The notes beneath the pieces were generated by a model. The model saw only the letters and a program-made list of their open reading frames with translations. It was not told the origin of the DNA and ran no database searches. Positions 53,678 to 63,646 of a DNA stretch of 64,000 nucleotides are shown one piece after another. Each line of letters begins with the position of its first letter. Position 1 is the first letter of the stretch. The translations under genes were made by a program, and so were the position numbers. The DNA comes from Acinetobacter courvalinii (GTDB lineage Bacteria; Pseudomonadota; Gammaproteobacteria; Pseudomonadales; Moraxellaceae), in NCBI RefSeq assembly GCF_014635545.1, contig NZ_BMDA01000002.1, positions 1 through 64,000 on the forward strand, read 5' to 3'.

Positions 53678-55516
53678 TTACTCTACCGTTACACTCTTGG
53701 CAAGGTTACGCGGTTGATCGACATCAGTCCCACGTAATACGGCCACATGGTAAGACAACAGTTGTACAGGGACGCTGTAAACGATCGGTGCTAACCATTC
53801 ATTGACAGCTGGAACATGCACAACATGCTGACGGTCTTTGCCATGGATACCGCTATTTTCATCTGCGAAAACAAACAGTTCACCACCACGGGCCTGTACT
53901 TCTTCCATGTTCGATTTGAGTTTGTCAAGCATGTCATCCTGCGGAGCTAAAATGACCACTGGCATTTCATTATCTACCAAAGCCAGTGGGCCATGCTTCA
54001 ATTCACCTGCAGCATAGCCTTCAGCATGAATATATGAAATTTCTTTTAGCTTTAATGCGCCTTCAAGTGCGATTGGGAAATGCGTACCGCGACCCAAGAA
54101 CAGGCAGTGATTTTTTTCAACGAACAGCGCAGACAAACGCAGAATTTCAGTATCACCCTGTAAGGTATCCAAAATCACTTTCGGGCAGTGCCATAATGCA
54201 GTGGTGATTTCATTAAGCTGTGCATCAGACAGGCGTTGTTTCACCTGACCGATTTTCAGGATCAATAACATCAATGCTGCAAGTTGCGTGGTAAAGGCTT
54301 TGGTTGAAGCCACCCCGATTTCAGGGCCCGCCAGTGTCAGTAAATGATGATCTGTTTCACGAACCATAGAAGAGGTCGCAACGTTACAGATGGTCATGGT
54401 GCTGATGGCAATGTTATTGGCTTTGGCACGTTTTTGGGTTTCACGTAATGCAGCCAGGGTATCTGCCGTTTCACCAGATTGAGAAATACAGATATACAAG
54501 GTATTTGCCACAATCACAGGGCTGCGGTAACGGAATTCGCTTGCGATTTCAACCTGGCACGGTACGCCAATTAATTGTTCAAACCAGTATTTGGCAATCA
54601 TGCCGGCATGGTAGCTGGTACCACAGGCAATAATTTGAATTTGCTGGATTTTATTGAAATCTGCATCGGCATGATTGAGGAAATCTTCGCGTAAGCTATT
54701 GCCATTCAATGCCTGAGAAATAGTTTGCTGGATCGCTTCAGGTTGCTCATAAATTTCTTTGAGCATGAAGTGCTTATATTCACCCTTAGACGCATTGCTA
54801 ACGGTCGCATCTAATTCCTTGACCGGACGCTGTACAGGCTCGCCGTTAACAAAAACTTCAATACTGTTACGGGTTAAGCGTGCAATATCGCCTTCTTCTA
54901 AATAAACGAAGCGATTGGTCACAGGTAATAAGGCCAACTGGTCAGAACTGATAAAGTTCTCGCCGATACCGACCCCAATCACCAGTGGTGAACCTTCACG
55001 TACGGTGATCAACTCGTCTGGGTGGGCGGTATGCACAATACCCAGTGCATAAGCACCTTTCAGGCGAGGAGTAATCTGTTGTACTGCTTCTAGCAGACTA
55101 TCGGTTTGCTTGAGTGCATCATTCACCAGATGCGCCACAACTTCGGTATCGGTTTGTGAGGTAAAGACATAACCCAAAGCTTGTAATTCATCTTTAAGTT
55201 CTTGATAGTTTTCGATAATACCGTTATGGACTACTGCAACATTGCCAGAAACGTGAGGATGCGCATTGTTTTCAGTCGGCTTGCCGTGGGTTGCCCAACG
55301 GGTGTGTGCAATCCCTACATTGCCGGTTAAATGTTGTTCTGCTACAGCTTCAGCCAGATTAGCCACTTTACCCACGCGACGCTCACGCAAGATTTGCTGT
55401 TTATTCAATAAGGCTAAACCTGCAGAGTCATAGCCACGATATTCCAGACGCTTGAGACCTTCGATCAGAATCTCGGTTACACAACGTTCAGCAACGCCAC
55501 CAACAATACCACACAT
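53678..55516 (-). CDS. glmS: Glutamine-fructose-6-phosphate aminotransferase
   Basis: A 612-residue enzyme making glucosamine-6-phosphate from fructose-6-phosphate and glutamine, the entry to UDP-GlcNAc for peptidoglycan and LOS. The N-terminal glutaminase has Cys2 as nucleophile (MCGIVGGVAER) and HTRWATHGKPTENNAHPH. Two SIS domains follow (IACGTSYHAGMIAKYWFE, SQSGETADTLAALRE), and the C-terminus ends LAKSVTVE. Length matches E. coli GlmS (609). It starts 12 bases after glmU on the same strand, so they form an operon. No glmS ribozyme was recognised. Confidence 0.98.
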   Translation of the reverse strand: MCGIVGGVAERCVTEILIEGLKRLEYRGYDSAGLALLNKQQILRERRVGKVANLAEAVAEQHLTGNVGIAHTRWATHGKPTENNAHPHVSGNVAVVHNGIIENYQELKDELQALGYVFTSQTDTEVVAHLVNDALKQTDSLLEAVQQITPRLKGAYALGIVHTAHPDELITVREGSPLVIGVGIGENFISSDQLALLPVTNRFVYLEEGDIARLTRNSIEVFVNGEPVQRPVKELDATVSNASKGEYKHFMLKEIYEQPEAIQQTISQALNGNSLREDFLNHADADFNKIQQIQIIACGTSYHAGMIAKYWFEQLIGVPCQVEIASEFRYRSPVIVANTLYICISQSGETADTLAALRETQKRAKANNIAISTMTICNVATSSMVRETDHHLLTLAGPEIGVASTKAFTTQLAALMLLILKIGQVKQRLSDAQLNEITTALWHCPKVILDTLQGDTEILRLSALFVEKNHCLFLGRGTHFPIALEGALKLKEISYIHAEGYAAGELKHGPLALVDNEMPVVILAPQDDMLDKLKSNMEEVQARGGELFVFADENSGIHGKDRQHVVHVPAVNEWLAPIVYSVPVQLLSYHVAVLRGTDVDQPRNLAKSVTVE

Positions 55517-55528
55517 AATTTTATCCTC

Positions 55529-56893
55529 TTATTTTTTCAGTTTTTGGGGACGTTGATAATCCGCTTTTTCAAACTGCTTTGATCGTTCCACAGCCAAACT
55601 ACGCTCAGCTACATCTCGGGTTAAGGTAGATCCCGCACCTGTAGTCGCACCCTGACCGATTCTAATCGGTGCAACCAGTGAGTTATTGGTTCCAATAAAG
55701 ACATGATCTTCAATAATGGTACGGTGTTTGTTGGCACCGTCATAGTTGCAGGTAATGGTGCCTGCACCAATATTACAGCCTGCACCAATGTCAGCATCAC
55801 CTAGATAAGTGAAATGATTGGCCTTAGAACCCAGACCGATGTTGGAATTCTTGACTTCAACAAAGTTACCGATATGGACGTCATTGGCAAGATTGGCGCC
55901 TGGACGTAAGCGTGCGAAAGGCCCAATCTGGGTATTCTCGCCTACAACCGCATTTTCAAAAATACTATAGGCCTGTACTTGGGTTCCGGCAGCGATACGG
56001 GTATTTTTTAAGATACAGCCTGCACCGAGCTGGACGTTATCACCCAGTTCACAGTCACCTTCAATAATGACATTGATATCAATCTGCACATCTTGACCGC
56101 ACTTGAGGTTGCCACGTAAATCAAAACGATTCGGGTCAATCAAATGCACGCCCTGTTCCATCAGTTCTTTGGCTTGCTGTTGCTGGAATTGACGTTCTAG
56201 CGTCGCCAGCTGGAGACGGTTATTGACTCCATCTACCTCAAAGGCCAGTTCTGGTTCAACTGAGGCAACTTCCATACCGTCCGCAATGGCCATTGCCACG
56301 ATATCGGTCAGGTAATATTCGCCTTGGGCATTTTCATTGGAAAGTTGAGGCAACCACTGATGCAGTTTTGCATTGCTCACCGCATAAATACCGGTATTAA
56401 ATTCTTTAATCTGGCGTTGTGCTTCGCTGGCATCTTTATGCTCAACAATGGCCTGGATTTTACCGTCTTGACGGACAATGCGGCCATAGCCTGTAGCATC
56501 TTCTACGGTCAGTGTTACCAGGCCAATGCCAGTCTGTGTAGCGGCATCTAATAATTTTTGGAGGGTATTGGCATGAATACACGGAACATCACCGGATAAA
56601 ATCAGCGAAATACCCTCTTGTGGTAGCACTGGTAAGGTCATTTGAACCGCATGACCGGTACCTAACTGTTCTGCTTGCTCAACCCATTCAACCTGTTCAG
56701 TTGCAAAGCGTTGTTGAACCAGCTCGCCGCCATGTCCATAAATCGTAATAATATTATCGGCATGTAACTTTTTAGCGGTCTGGATCACGTGTCCAAGCAA
56801 TGGACGTCCTGCAAGTGGTTGTAATACTTTTGGTAATTTTGAACGCATTCGCGTTCCTTTTCCTGCTGCAAGAATAATAACAGTTGTTGACAT
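55529..56893 (-). CDS. glmU: Bifunctional UDP-N-acetylglucosamine pyrophosphorylase / GlcN-1-P acetyltransferase
   Basis: A 454-residue enzyme of two domains. The N-terminal uridyltransferase has [31 protein letters not shown] and [16 protein letters not shown]. The C-terminal left-handed beta-helix acetyltransferase (~residues 250-454) shows hexapeptide repeats and [31 protein letters not shown]. It makes UDP-GlcNAc from glucosamine-1-phosphate. It is upstream of glmS in one operon. Confidence 0.98.
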   Translation of the reverse strand: MSTTVIILAAGKGTRMRSKLPKVLQPLAGRPLLGHVIQTAKKLHADNIITIYGHGGELVQQRFATEQVEWVEQAEQLGTGHAVQMTLPVLPQEGISLILSGDVPCIHANTLQKLLDAATQTGIGLVTLTVEDATGYGRIVRQDGKIQAIVEHKDASEAQRQIKEFNTGIYAVSNAKLHQWLPQLSNENAQGEYYLTDIVAMAIADGMEVASVEPELAFEVDGVNNRLQLATLERQFQQQQAKELMEQGVHLIDPNRFDLRGNLKCGQDVQIDINVIIEGDCELGDNVQLGAGCILKNTRIAAGTQVQAYSIFENAVVGENTQIGPFARLRPGANLANDVHIGNFVEVKNSNIGLGSKANHFTYLGDADIGAGCNIGAGTITCNYDGANKHRTIIEDHVFIGTNNSLVAPIRIGQGATTGAGSTLTRDVAERSLAVERSKQFEKADYQRPQKLKK

Positions 56894-56914
56894 AACTAAC
56901 TCTAATTCAATGGC

Positions 56915-57436
56915 TTAAGTCAAAATATAAAAATGGATAATAAAAATACATAATGCTGCCCAGAGACCTGCAATGATGTCATCCAGCATGATTCCGAAGC
57001 CGCCAGAGACTTTCTGGTCTGCCCAGTTGATAGGGAAAGGTTTCCAGACATCAAATATACGGAATAGAATGAAACCGGCAATGACCCATACCCAGTTTAC
57101 TTGTTGTAAATAAAGTAAAGGCAGCAGAGTAATGGATTGTCCTGCAAACTCGTCCCATACAATACGTCCATCGTCGTGAACGTTGATCACTTTTGCGGTA
57201 TGTCCACAGATGTAAATACCAATCAAGGACATGAAAATCACGATAATAATGCTGGCAGGCAGACCGAGATAAACCCAGAGCGGGGTAAATAACAGGGCAA
57301 AGGCCGAACCAAATGTCCCCGGTGCTTTAGGCGCTAAACCAGAACCGAAACCGACACCGCAAAACACGATGAAACGGTCAAACCAAGTCATTTGGTTAAA
57401 GTGAATGGGAGGTTTATGCAAAGTGTTGGTATCCAT
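56915..57436 (-). CDS. pgpA: Phosphatidylglycerophosphatase A
   Basis: A 173-residue inner-membrane phosphatase that makes phosphatidylglycerol. Family motifs are GLAPKAPGTFGSAFALL, DDGRIVWDEFAGQSITLLPL and DVWKPFPINWADQKVSGGFGIMLDDIIAGLWA, with three to four hydrophobic segments. The start is taken at 57436, which overlaps the end of thiL by 23 bases; the alternative ATG is at 57442. The thiL-pgpA order is conserved in proteobacteria. Confidence 0.93.
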   Translation of the reverse strand: MDTNTLHKPPIHFNQMTWFDRFIVFCGVGFGSGLAPKAPGTFGSAFALLFTPLWVYLGLPASIIIVIFMSLIGIYICGHTAKVINVHDDGRIVWDEFAGQSITLLPLLYLQQVNWVWVIAGFILFRIFDVWKPFPINWADQKVSGGFGIMLDDIIAGLWAALCIFIIHFYILT

Positions 57437-58331
57437 GAACATGTAACGGGCAGGGTTTGCCCTGATACTCAAATAACAATCCAGTTTGTTGGGTAATTTC
57501 GCCAATTATTGTAATCGGAACATCTAATTGTTGTCGCGACAGTTCTTTAAAGTTTTGCGGTGATATTGTAAAGCATAATTCGTAATCATCACCGCCAGCA
57601 AGGGCATAATGCCAAGCCTGTTGCAGATCGAGTTGTTTTAGTGATGAATCCAACGGAAGTTGGTCGAGCTGTAATTTTGCACCGACATTGGATGCCTTGA
57701 GAATATGACCCAGATCCTGAGCCAGGCCATCGGACACATCAATCATGCTGGAGGCCAGGCCTTTCAACTGCTGGCCGAGTTGGCAGCGTGGTGTTGGATA
57801 ATCCAGACGTTGTTGCAGGGCATGTCCAAGATGTTGCAAGCCAAAGGCTGCGTCTCCGACTTGTCCACTGACACAAATATAGTCGCCAACCTGAGCACCT
57901 GCACGCGTGATAGCCTGACCATGCTCAATCCAGCCTAGAGCAGTCACACTGATAGTCAGTTGGGTACTTTGGGTGGTATCGCCCCCGATCAGGCTGACCC
58001 CAAATTGATCGCAGCAATCGAAAAGTCCCTGGCTAAATCCGGCCAGCCAGTCATGATCTACGGTCGGTAAGCTGAGTGCCAGTAAAATACTGTGGGGTTT
58101 TGCGCCCATGGCCGCCAGATCCGATAAATTGACGGCGACACTTTTCCAGCCAATCGCATGCGCTACAGTATCTAGAGGAAAATGTCGGCCAGCAACCAGT
58201 GTATCTGCACAGATCACCAATTGTTGTGAGGGAGGGGGAGTGACGATGGCTGAGTCATCACCGATGCCTAAACTTACATCTTGAGTAGATGTGCGCTTAA
58301 AGTAACGCTCAATAATGGAAAACTCAGCCAT
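57414..58331 (-). CDS. thiL: Thiamine-monophosphate kinase
   Basis: A 305-residue ATP-dependent kinase that makes thiamine diphosphate from the monophosphate. Motifs: IERYFKRTS, the Asp-rich SLGIGDDSAIVTPP, VAVNLSDLAAMGAKP (metal-binding) and VSLIGGDTTQS, later SSMIDVSDGLAQDLGHIL and the C-terminal ALAGGDDYELCFT. Length matches the family (325 in E. coli). It sits in the ribBX-ribH-nusB-thiL-pgpA cluster, 15 bases after nusB. Confidence 0.97.
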   Translation of the reverse strand: MAEFSIIERYFKRTSTQDVSLGIGDDSAIVTPPPSQQLVICADTLVAGRHFPLDTVAHAIGWKSVAVNLSDLAAMGAKPHSILLALSLPTVDHDWLAGFSQGLFDCCDQFGVSLIGGDTTQSTQLTISVTALGWIEHGQAITRAGAQVGDYICVSGQVGDAAFGLQHLGHALQQRLDYPTPRCQLGQQLKGLASSMIDVSDGLAQDLGHILKASNVGAKLQLDQLPLDSSLKQLDLQQAWHYALAGGDDYELCFTISPQNFKELSRQQLDVPITIIGEITQQTGLLFEYQGKPCPLHVHGYQHFA

Positions 58332-58346
58332 ACAACATCAAGCCTA

Positions 58347-58796
58347 TTATTTTGCTTGTTGTTTTTCAGCTTCACGAAGTTTTGATGAAAGACGGTCTAA
58401 TACACCATTGATGTATTTATGGCTGTCTGCACCACCAAAGTGTTTCGCTAACTCAATTGCTTCATCAAGTACAACACGATATGGCACTTCGAGATGATCG
58501 CGGAGTTCATAAGCGCCTAAACGCAAAGTTGCAAGCTCTACACCATCAAGCGCACTGAGCTCACGGTCAAGTACCGGGATGAGGAGCTCATCTAAAGCTT
58601 CATGTTGAGCAACCACTTGAGTGAGCAATTCATGATAATAGTTGAGGTCAACTTTGTGCATCGCATTTTCAACACGCGTGCGTGCTTCAATTTCGTGTAC
58701 AGGGTTATGACTCATTTGCCATTCATAAATCCCTTGTACAGCAAAACGACGTGCTTTGCGTTTCGCTGCATAAGCGGCCTGAAGTGTTTGCGACAT
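58347..58796 (-). CDS. nusB: Transcription antitermination protein NusB
   Basis: A 149-residue all-helical protein that binds boxA RNA with NusE (S10) for rRNA antitermination. It shows the Arg-rich start [19 protein letters not shown], later [23 protein letters not shown] and the C-terminal [28 protein letters not shown]. Length is near E. coli NusB (139). It is 3 bases after ribH, so translationally coupled. Confidence 0.97.
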   Translation of the reverse strand: MSQTLQAAYAAKRKARRFAVQGIYEWQMSHNPVHEIEARTRVENAMHKVDLNYYHELLTQVVAQHEALDELLIPVLDRELSALDGVELATLRLGAYELRDHLEVPYRVVLDEAIELAKHFGGADSHKYINGVLDRLSSKLREAEKQQAK

Positions 58797-58799
58797 GCT

Positions 58800-59270
58800 T
58801 TAAATTGCCTTTAATAAGTTAACCATTTCGATTGCAGTCAATGCAGCTTCGCTACCTTTGTTACCTGCTTTCGTACCAGAACGTTCAATTGCTTGTTCAA
58901 TGCTGTCTGTCGTCAAGACACCATTGATCACTGGCATTGTGCTTTCAAGTGCAACCACACCTAAACCTTTCGCACATTCGCCTGCAACAAAATCAAAATG
59001 TGGTGTGCTACCACGAATCACTGCACCTAAGGCAATGATGGCATCAAATTTATTTGAAGCCGCTAATTTTTTCGCAACGATCGGCAGTTCCCATGCACCT
59101 GGTGCATGAATAACCGTAATCGCGTCTTCTGAAACGCCATGACGTTTTAACGTGTCGATTGCGCCTTCAAGTAAATGTTCAACCACGAAGCTGTTGAAAC
59201 GACCGACTAAGATCGCATAACGACCTTCGCTTGCGAGATGTAATAAACCTTCAATACGGCGAATTGCCAT
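58800..59270 (-). CDS. ribH: 6,7-dimethyl-8-ribityllumazine synthase
   Basis: A 156-residue enzyme that forms 60-mers or decamers and condenses the ribityl pyrimidine with dihydroxybutanone phosphate. Motifs: [59 protein letters not shown] with the catalytic His, and [15 protein letters not shown]. It lies 11 bases after ribBX in the riboflavin part of this operon. Confidence 0.97.
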   Translation of the reverse strand: MAIRRIEGLLHLASEGRYAILVGRFNSFVVEHLLEGAIDTLKRHGVSEDAITVIHAPGAWELPIVAKKLAASNKFDAIIALGAVIRGSTPHFDFVAGECAKGLGVVALESTMPVINGVLTTDSIEQAIERSGTKAGNKGSEAALTAIEMVNLLKAI

Positions 59271-59281
59271 AGCAACCTCGA

Positions 59282-60403
59282 TTATTTTGCTGTGATTTGA
59301 TCGGCAGTGATGTATTCCACTACCTCTAAATTAAATCCTGACAGGGCATTGAAACGAAGTGGAGAACTCAACAACTTCATTTTCTCAACACCCAGGTCAC
59401 GTAAAATCTGTGCACCGACACCAATGGTCTGGTATTGATGAGACAGTGCGGCATTCGATTTCAGCGGTTTTGGCTGATTCAAACTATTTAAAGCCGGACC
59501 TAAATCTTCTAAATGATCCTGACCGATCCAGACCAGCACGCCACGATCACTTGCCGCAATGGTCTTCATGGCCAGATCAAGATTCCATGCCGGTGAACCG
59601 TCTGCTTTATTCAGCTTTAACAAGTCACGAATCGGACTGAAACCATGCACACGCACGGTGGTGACACCCTGTTTCGGTTCGCCTTTGACCAAGGCAACAT
59701 GAATGTCCGGATTACCGATTTCACGGTATTTGTACAATTCAAATGCGCCGTATTCAGTTTCGATGCTTTCTTGAGACAAACGTTCAACGGTTTGCTCATT
59801 GGTCATACGGTAATGAATCAGGTCTGCAATGGTCCCAATTTTTAAACCATGTTTTTCTGCAAACACTTCCAGATCTGGGCGACGTGCCATGGTACCGTCA
59901 TCATTGATAATTTCACAGATCACGGATGCCGGTTCAAGACCCGCCAAACGGGTTAAATCACAACCTGCTTCGGTATGACCTGCACGGTGTAACACCCCAC
60001 CCGGTTGGGCCATCAATGGGAAAATATGCCCTGGCTGTACGATATCACTTGGCTTGGCATGGGCAGCCACTGCAGTACGAATGGTATGCGCACGTTCAGC
60101 TGCTGAAATACCGGTGCTAATGCCTTCTGCTGCTTCAATGGAAAGCGTGAAGTTGGTCGCATGCTGTGCGCCGTTCTGATCTACCATTAATGGCAGATTG
60201 AGTTGCTTACAACGCTCGCGGCTTAAGGTCAGGCAGACCAGACCACGTGCATGGGTAATCATGAAGTTAATATCTTCAGGGCGAACATGCGTTGCGGCGA
60301 TGACCAGGTCACCTTCATTTTCACGATCTTCATCATCCATCAGGATGACCATTTTGCCTGCACGAATATCTGCGACAAGCTCTTCAACACGACTCAGCGG
60401 CAT
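59282..60403 (-). CDS. ribB: Hybrid RibBX: DHBP synthase with degenerate GTP cyclohydrolase II domain
   Basis: A 373-residue protein. The N-terminal domain is a complete 3,4-dihydroxy-2-butanone-4-phosphate synthase: acidic metal site [10 protein letters not shown] (residues 23-32), [10 protein letters not shown] and [17 protein letters not shown]. The C-terminal ~160 residues align in length with GTP cyclohydrolase II, but the zinc-ligand motif (C-x10-C-x-C in RibA) is missing; the equivalent region reads [24 protein letters not shown] with no cysteine. It should thus make only the four-carbon unit. This fits the RibBX variant known in proteobacteria; a true ribA must lie elsewhere. Confidence 0.93.
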   Translation of the reverse strand: MPLSRVEELVADIRAGKMVILMDDEDRENEGDLVIAATHVRPEDINFMITHARGLVCLTLSRERCKQLNLPLMVDQNGAQHATNFTLSIEAAEGISTGISAAERAHTIRTAVAAHAKPSDIVQPGHIFPLMAQPGGVLHRAGHTEAGCDLTRLAGLEPASVICEIINDDGTMARRPDLEVFAEKHGLKIGTIADLIHYRMTNEQTVERLSQESIETEYGAFELYKYREIGNPDIHVALVKGEPKQGVTTVRVHGFSPIRDLLKLNKADGSPAWNLDLAMKTIAASDRGVLVWIGQDHLEDLGPALNSLNQPKPLKSNAALSHQYQTIGVGAQILRDLGVEKMKLLSSPLRFNALSGFNLEVVEYITADQITAK

Positions 60404-60600
60404 TCGCTTTCACCTTTGATGTTGCCTTTTAAGGCTCTAGTATTCGATAAATCTGGCATAGTTTACCGCATTTTAAAAAATTTCGCCTGTGCTTCTTGAT
60501 CAATTCAAATATGCCATGTGCAAAAGCAGATATTGGCTTGATCTGAAGCGGTGGCCTTGTACTTTTTCAGCTGATTTTATGATGAATGTAGAGTGGAAAA
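60404..60600. other. Upstream region of ribBX without recognised riboswitch
   Basis: The ~200 bases before ribBX should hold its promoter. The conserved FMN riboswitch core was searched for by eye on the minus strand and not seen. Confidence 0.45.
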
Positions 60601-60634
60601 AAATAAGGCTTTGTCATTTCACAAAGCCTTATTT
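60601..60634. terminator. Bidirectional terminator
   Basis: A perfect 14-bp stem (AAATAAGGCTTTGT / ACAAAGCCTTATTT) with a CATTTC loop. It ends the AhpA/YtjB-type gene on the minus strand (stop at 60658) and separates it from the ribBX promoter. Confidence 0.9.
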
Positions 60635-60657
60635 AAATTTAAGCTGCGATGCTTGAA

Positions 60658-61950
60658 TCAGGATTCAGTCGCTGCTTTGGCTTTTTTGCCCATCAGGATT
60701 TCAGTACGTAACGTCTGTGCCACGGTTGCACAGGCTTCATTCATACCGTTAATCATGAACGCATGGCGGGTCATGATGTTGCTTGGGTTTGGCATCGCCA
60801 CCAGTTCATAATTATTCTGAATGGTTTTCAGCTGATCATGATTCAGGTGTAAAGCCGCTTCTTTGGCATGTAGGTGTTGAGTTAAGCGTTTCGCTGCTTC
60901 AACCGCATCCAGCTGCATGGCATCCACCGCGCCAGCAACCGCACCACGGGTTTGCAAGGCAAAACGTTTATCTTCGCGGTAACGTTTATACAGGACATCC
61001 GACAACAGCTGGAACACGGCACCGACCATCATCAGGCACTCGAGTGCTTGAGCGTGTTCTGTGTTGGTGGTGAGGGTAGCACCTTCGCTATCAAACTCTT
61101 GCGTCACCTGAATTTTAGCGGCATCGATTTGATAATGCTTGGCACATAAATCGATACTTTTATCCAGAAACAACTGGCACAGTTTAAAATACGGCACCGA
61201 TACGGACTGATTGACACTGTTCAGCAGTTGTTTTGGATCATAGAACTGAATGTTCAAAGCCAGGGCCTGATCATCCAGTTGAACCGTTTCTGCTGGACGC
61301 TTCTCGACGCGCGCCTTGCTTTGTGCTTTGACCTGCTGTTGCGCCTGAGCGACCAACGTTACGGTATTTTGTTTTTCCAGCGCCAATGCCTGAGTTAAAC
61401 GTTGAATTTCATGCTTAAGATGATTTTCCTGATTAATACGGGCCAGATATTCACTGCGGGTTGGACGGGCAATGGCACGATAAGCCAGCCAGATCAGGCC
61501 ATGAATAAATAACGACACTAAAATCGCTAACCACTGGGTACGTAAGATTTCACCGATACTAGGCTGGATCAGGGTAATTTCAACCGTGCCAACCTTTTTC
61601 TCGTTTTGCAATGCATCACGAACAAATACTTCGCCTTGGCGGGTTTTTGACATACCACTGGTGGCAAGTACTTGCTTATTGGCATCCAGAATACGAATCG
61701 AAGCAACACTTGGATTGGTGGCATAACGATTCGCGACCAGTGCCAAAGAAACGGTATTGGCGGGTTCCAGTTCCGAAAGCGTATCTGCCACTAACTGACT
61801 GGTCATCAGTTGCCCTTGGCTGGCGCGGTTTTCATTGAGTTGATGTGTCGTTGCAATCACCAATAAAAAGGTATGCAATGCAAAACTTACGATCAGTAGG
61901 CTAGCAAATAGCCCTTGGCGAGGCGCATTCAAGTTAAACTTCCAAGGCAA
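60658..61950 (-). CDS. AhpA/YtjB (Smp)-like membrane protein
   Basis: A 430-residue inner-membrane protein divergent from serB, the same position as E. coli ytjB (smp). A first hydrophobic helix (~residues 15-37, LFASLLIVSFALHTFLLVIATTH), a periplasmic stretch of ~110 residues (EPANTVSLALVANRYATNPSVASIRIL) and a second helix (~137-157) give the two-helix plan of that family. A long cytoplasmic region follows (~160-430) with Gln/Lys-rich coiled-coil-like segments (EIQRLTQALALEKQ). It is about twice the length of E. coli YtjB (214). Biochemical function is unknown. Confidence 0.75.
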   Translation of the reverse strand: MPWKFNLNAPRQGLFASLLIVSFALHTFLLVIATTHQLNENRASQGQLMTSQLVADTLSELEPANTVSLALVANRYATNPSVASIRILDANKQVLATSGMSKTRQGEVFVRDALQNEKKVGTVEITLIQPSIGEILRTQWLAILVSLFIHGLIWLAYRAIARPTRSEYLARINQENHLKHEIQRLTQALALEKQNTVTLVAQAQQQVKAQSKARVEKRPAETVQLDDQALALNIQFYDPKQLLNSVNQSVSVPYFKLCQLFLDKSIDLCAKHYQIDAAKIQVTQEFDSEGATLTTNTEHAQALECLMMVGAVFQLLSDVLYKRYREDKRFALQTRGAVAGAVDAMQLDAVEAAKRLTQHLHAKEAALHLNHDQLKTIQNNYELVAMPNPSNIMTRHAFMINGMNEACATVAQTLRTEILMGKKAKAATES

Positions 61951-62018
61951 ATAGATTTAGGTTCGGTTATGTTATGATTCTTACATACAATAGTTGTCGC
62001 TCAACCACGAGTCAATTC

Positions 62019-63239
62019 ATGCGAGAAATCATTCTTATATCCTTTCTAGGACCCGATCAACCGAATCAGTTTACTCGATTAATGCAGGTACTATCCGTAC
62101 ATTCTTTGCAAATACTTGATGTAGGTCACGCCGTTATCCACAATCAACTGACCCTCGGGATCGTTGTTGCATCGGATAATGAGACTGCTACTGCATTGGC
62201 AATGAAAGAGATCCTGATTTTAGCACATGATATTGGCCTAACAGTGCGATTTAAACCAATCTCCAACGCAGAATATGATCAATGGGTGAGTGAAGGCGGA
62301 CGAACCCGTTATATCGTGACCGCACTGGCTCCGGAACTTACTGCTGCGCATTTGCAGGCGGTGACAAAAATCGTGTCCAGTCAGGGTTTTAATATTGAAA
62401 CGGTCACGCGCTTGTCCGGACGTCTGGAACTGGATACCGAGAGTCCTTTCCCACGCCGGGCCTGTGTTCAGTTTGGACTGAGTGGACAGATGCTCGATGC
62501 GCAAGCCATGCGTGCAGCCTGCCTGAGCTTGTCAGGTGAGTTGAATATTGACGTGGCGGTACAGGAAGATAATGCCTATCGCCGTAATCGTCGTCTGGTC
62601 TGCTTCGATATGGACTCTACCCTGATTGAGCAAGAAGTGATTGATGAACTGGCACTCGAGGCGGGTGTAGGTGCCAAGGTGGCGGAAATTACCGAGCGTG
62701 CCATGCTGGGTGAGCTGGATTTCCAGCAAAGTTTCCGTGCCCGTGTTGCTCTACTCAAAGGTCTGGATGCTTCAGTTTTACCTAAAATTGCAGAACGGCT
62801 AACCGTGACTGAAGGGGCGGAGCGCCTGATTTCAACCCTGAAAGCCTTAGGATACAAGACCGCAATTTTATCGGGTGGGTTCCAGTATTTTGCTGAATAC
62901 CTGCAAGCAAAATTAGGAATTGATGAAGTGCATGCCAATATTCTCGATGTTGAAAATGGCGTGGTGACAGGTGAGGTCAAAGGTGCCATTGTCGATGGTG
63001 CGCGCAAGGCTGAACTGCTTCGCCAGCTGGCAGAGAAAATGGGGATTTCTTTGGAACAGGCCATGGCGGTGGGCGATGGTGCCAATGATTTACCGATGCT
63101 CTCGATTGCGGGTCTCGGGGTGGCCTTCCGTGCCAAACCTTTAGTTCGTCAAAATGCCAATCAAGCCATTTCCAGTGTGGGTTTAGATGGTGTTTTGTAC
63201 TTGTTGGGTATGCATGACAAAGACCTGAATCGCGCTTAA
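62019..63239 (+). CDS. serB: Phosphoserine phosphatase
   Basis: A 406-residue HAD-superfamily enzyme, the last step of serine synthesis. Two ACT-like regulatory domains fill residues ~1-180. The catalytic domain begins with the phosphorylated Asp197 in CFDMDSTLIEQEVIDEL. Later motifs are KTAILSGGFQYFAEYL (Ser/Lys region) and MAVGDGANDLPMLSIAGLGVAFRAKP. The start at 62019 fits the conserved MREIILIS and an upstream CGAG; an in-frame ATG at 61974 is an alternative. Its own terminator follows. Confidence 0.96.
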   Translation: MREIILISFLGPDQPNQFTRLMQVLSVHSLQILDVGHAVIHNQLTLGIVVASDNETATALAMKEILILAHDIGLTVRFKPISNAEYDQWVSEGGRTRYIVTALAPELTAAHLQAVTKIVSSQGFNIETVTRLSGRLELDTESPFPRRACVQFGLSGQMLDAQAMRAACLSLSGELNIDVAVQEDNAYRRNRRLVCFDMDSTLIEQEVIDELALEAGVGAKVAEITERAMLGELDFQQSFRARVALLKGLDASVLPKIAERLTVTEGAERLISTLKALGYKTAILSGGFQYFAEYLQAKLGIDEVHANILDVENGVVTGEVKGAIVDGARKAELLRQLAEKMGISLEQAMAVGDGANDLPMLSIAGLGVAFRAKPLVRQNANQAISSVGLDGVLYLLGMHDKDLNRA

Positions 63240-63646
63240 GACAGCAATTTGGGGTGTGAAAATAGGGCCGCTTTTTAAGCGGCCCTATTCATTTTTAACA
63301 CGTCATGATTCCGTCATATTTATGTCTAAATGTATAGAAAAACAACGATAAAAAATTTCTGAAAAAAGTTTTTTTAAGCCTTAAAACATCGATAGTTTTT
63401 TGTAATGACACGCCGCAATTGATGCTATATGGAGATTTGGGACTTTTGTAATTTTAAAAAATGTAATGACAAAAGCATATTGCGACAGCTTATGTCGTAA
63501 GGTTAATTTCAGGCTCTTTTTTTCTAAAAAAAACCCTCCATAATGCATACAGACGTTAATGCAACACCAAGTACTGTTTGAGATTACAGAACAATATAGA
63601 GGTCTGGACACAATGACAGACCATCCTTTTTAAGACGGAGGTTTCT
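63240..63646. other. Gene-free stretch and leader of the last gene
   Basis: After the serB terminator, this AT-rich stretch holds no gene. CGACA-GCTTA-TGTCG (63483-63497) is a small hairpin. GGTCTG (63601-63606) pairs with CAGACC (63617-63622), followed by ATCCTTTTT, a terminator-like leader hairpin 25 bases before the next ATG. Confidence 0.4.
63261..63296 (+). terminator. serB terminator
   Basis: AATAGGGCCGC / GCGGCCCTATT with a short T/A loop, then CATTTTT, 22 bases after the serB stop. Confidence 0.92.

Noticed and set aside
60404-60600. An FMN riboswitch before ribBX
   Set aside because: No part of the conserved six-stem core is visible on the minus strand.
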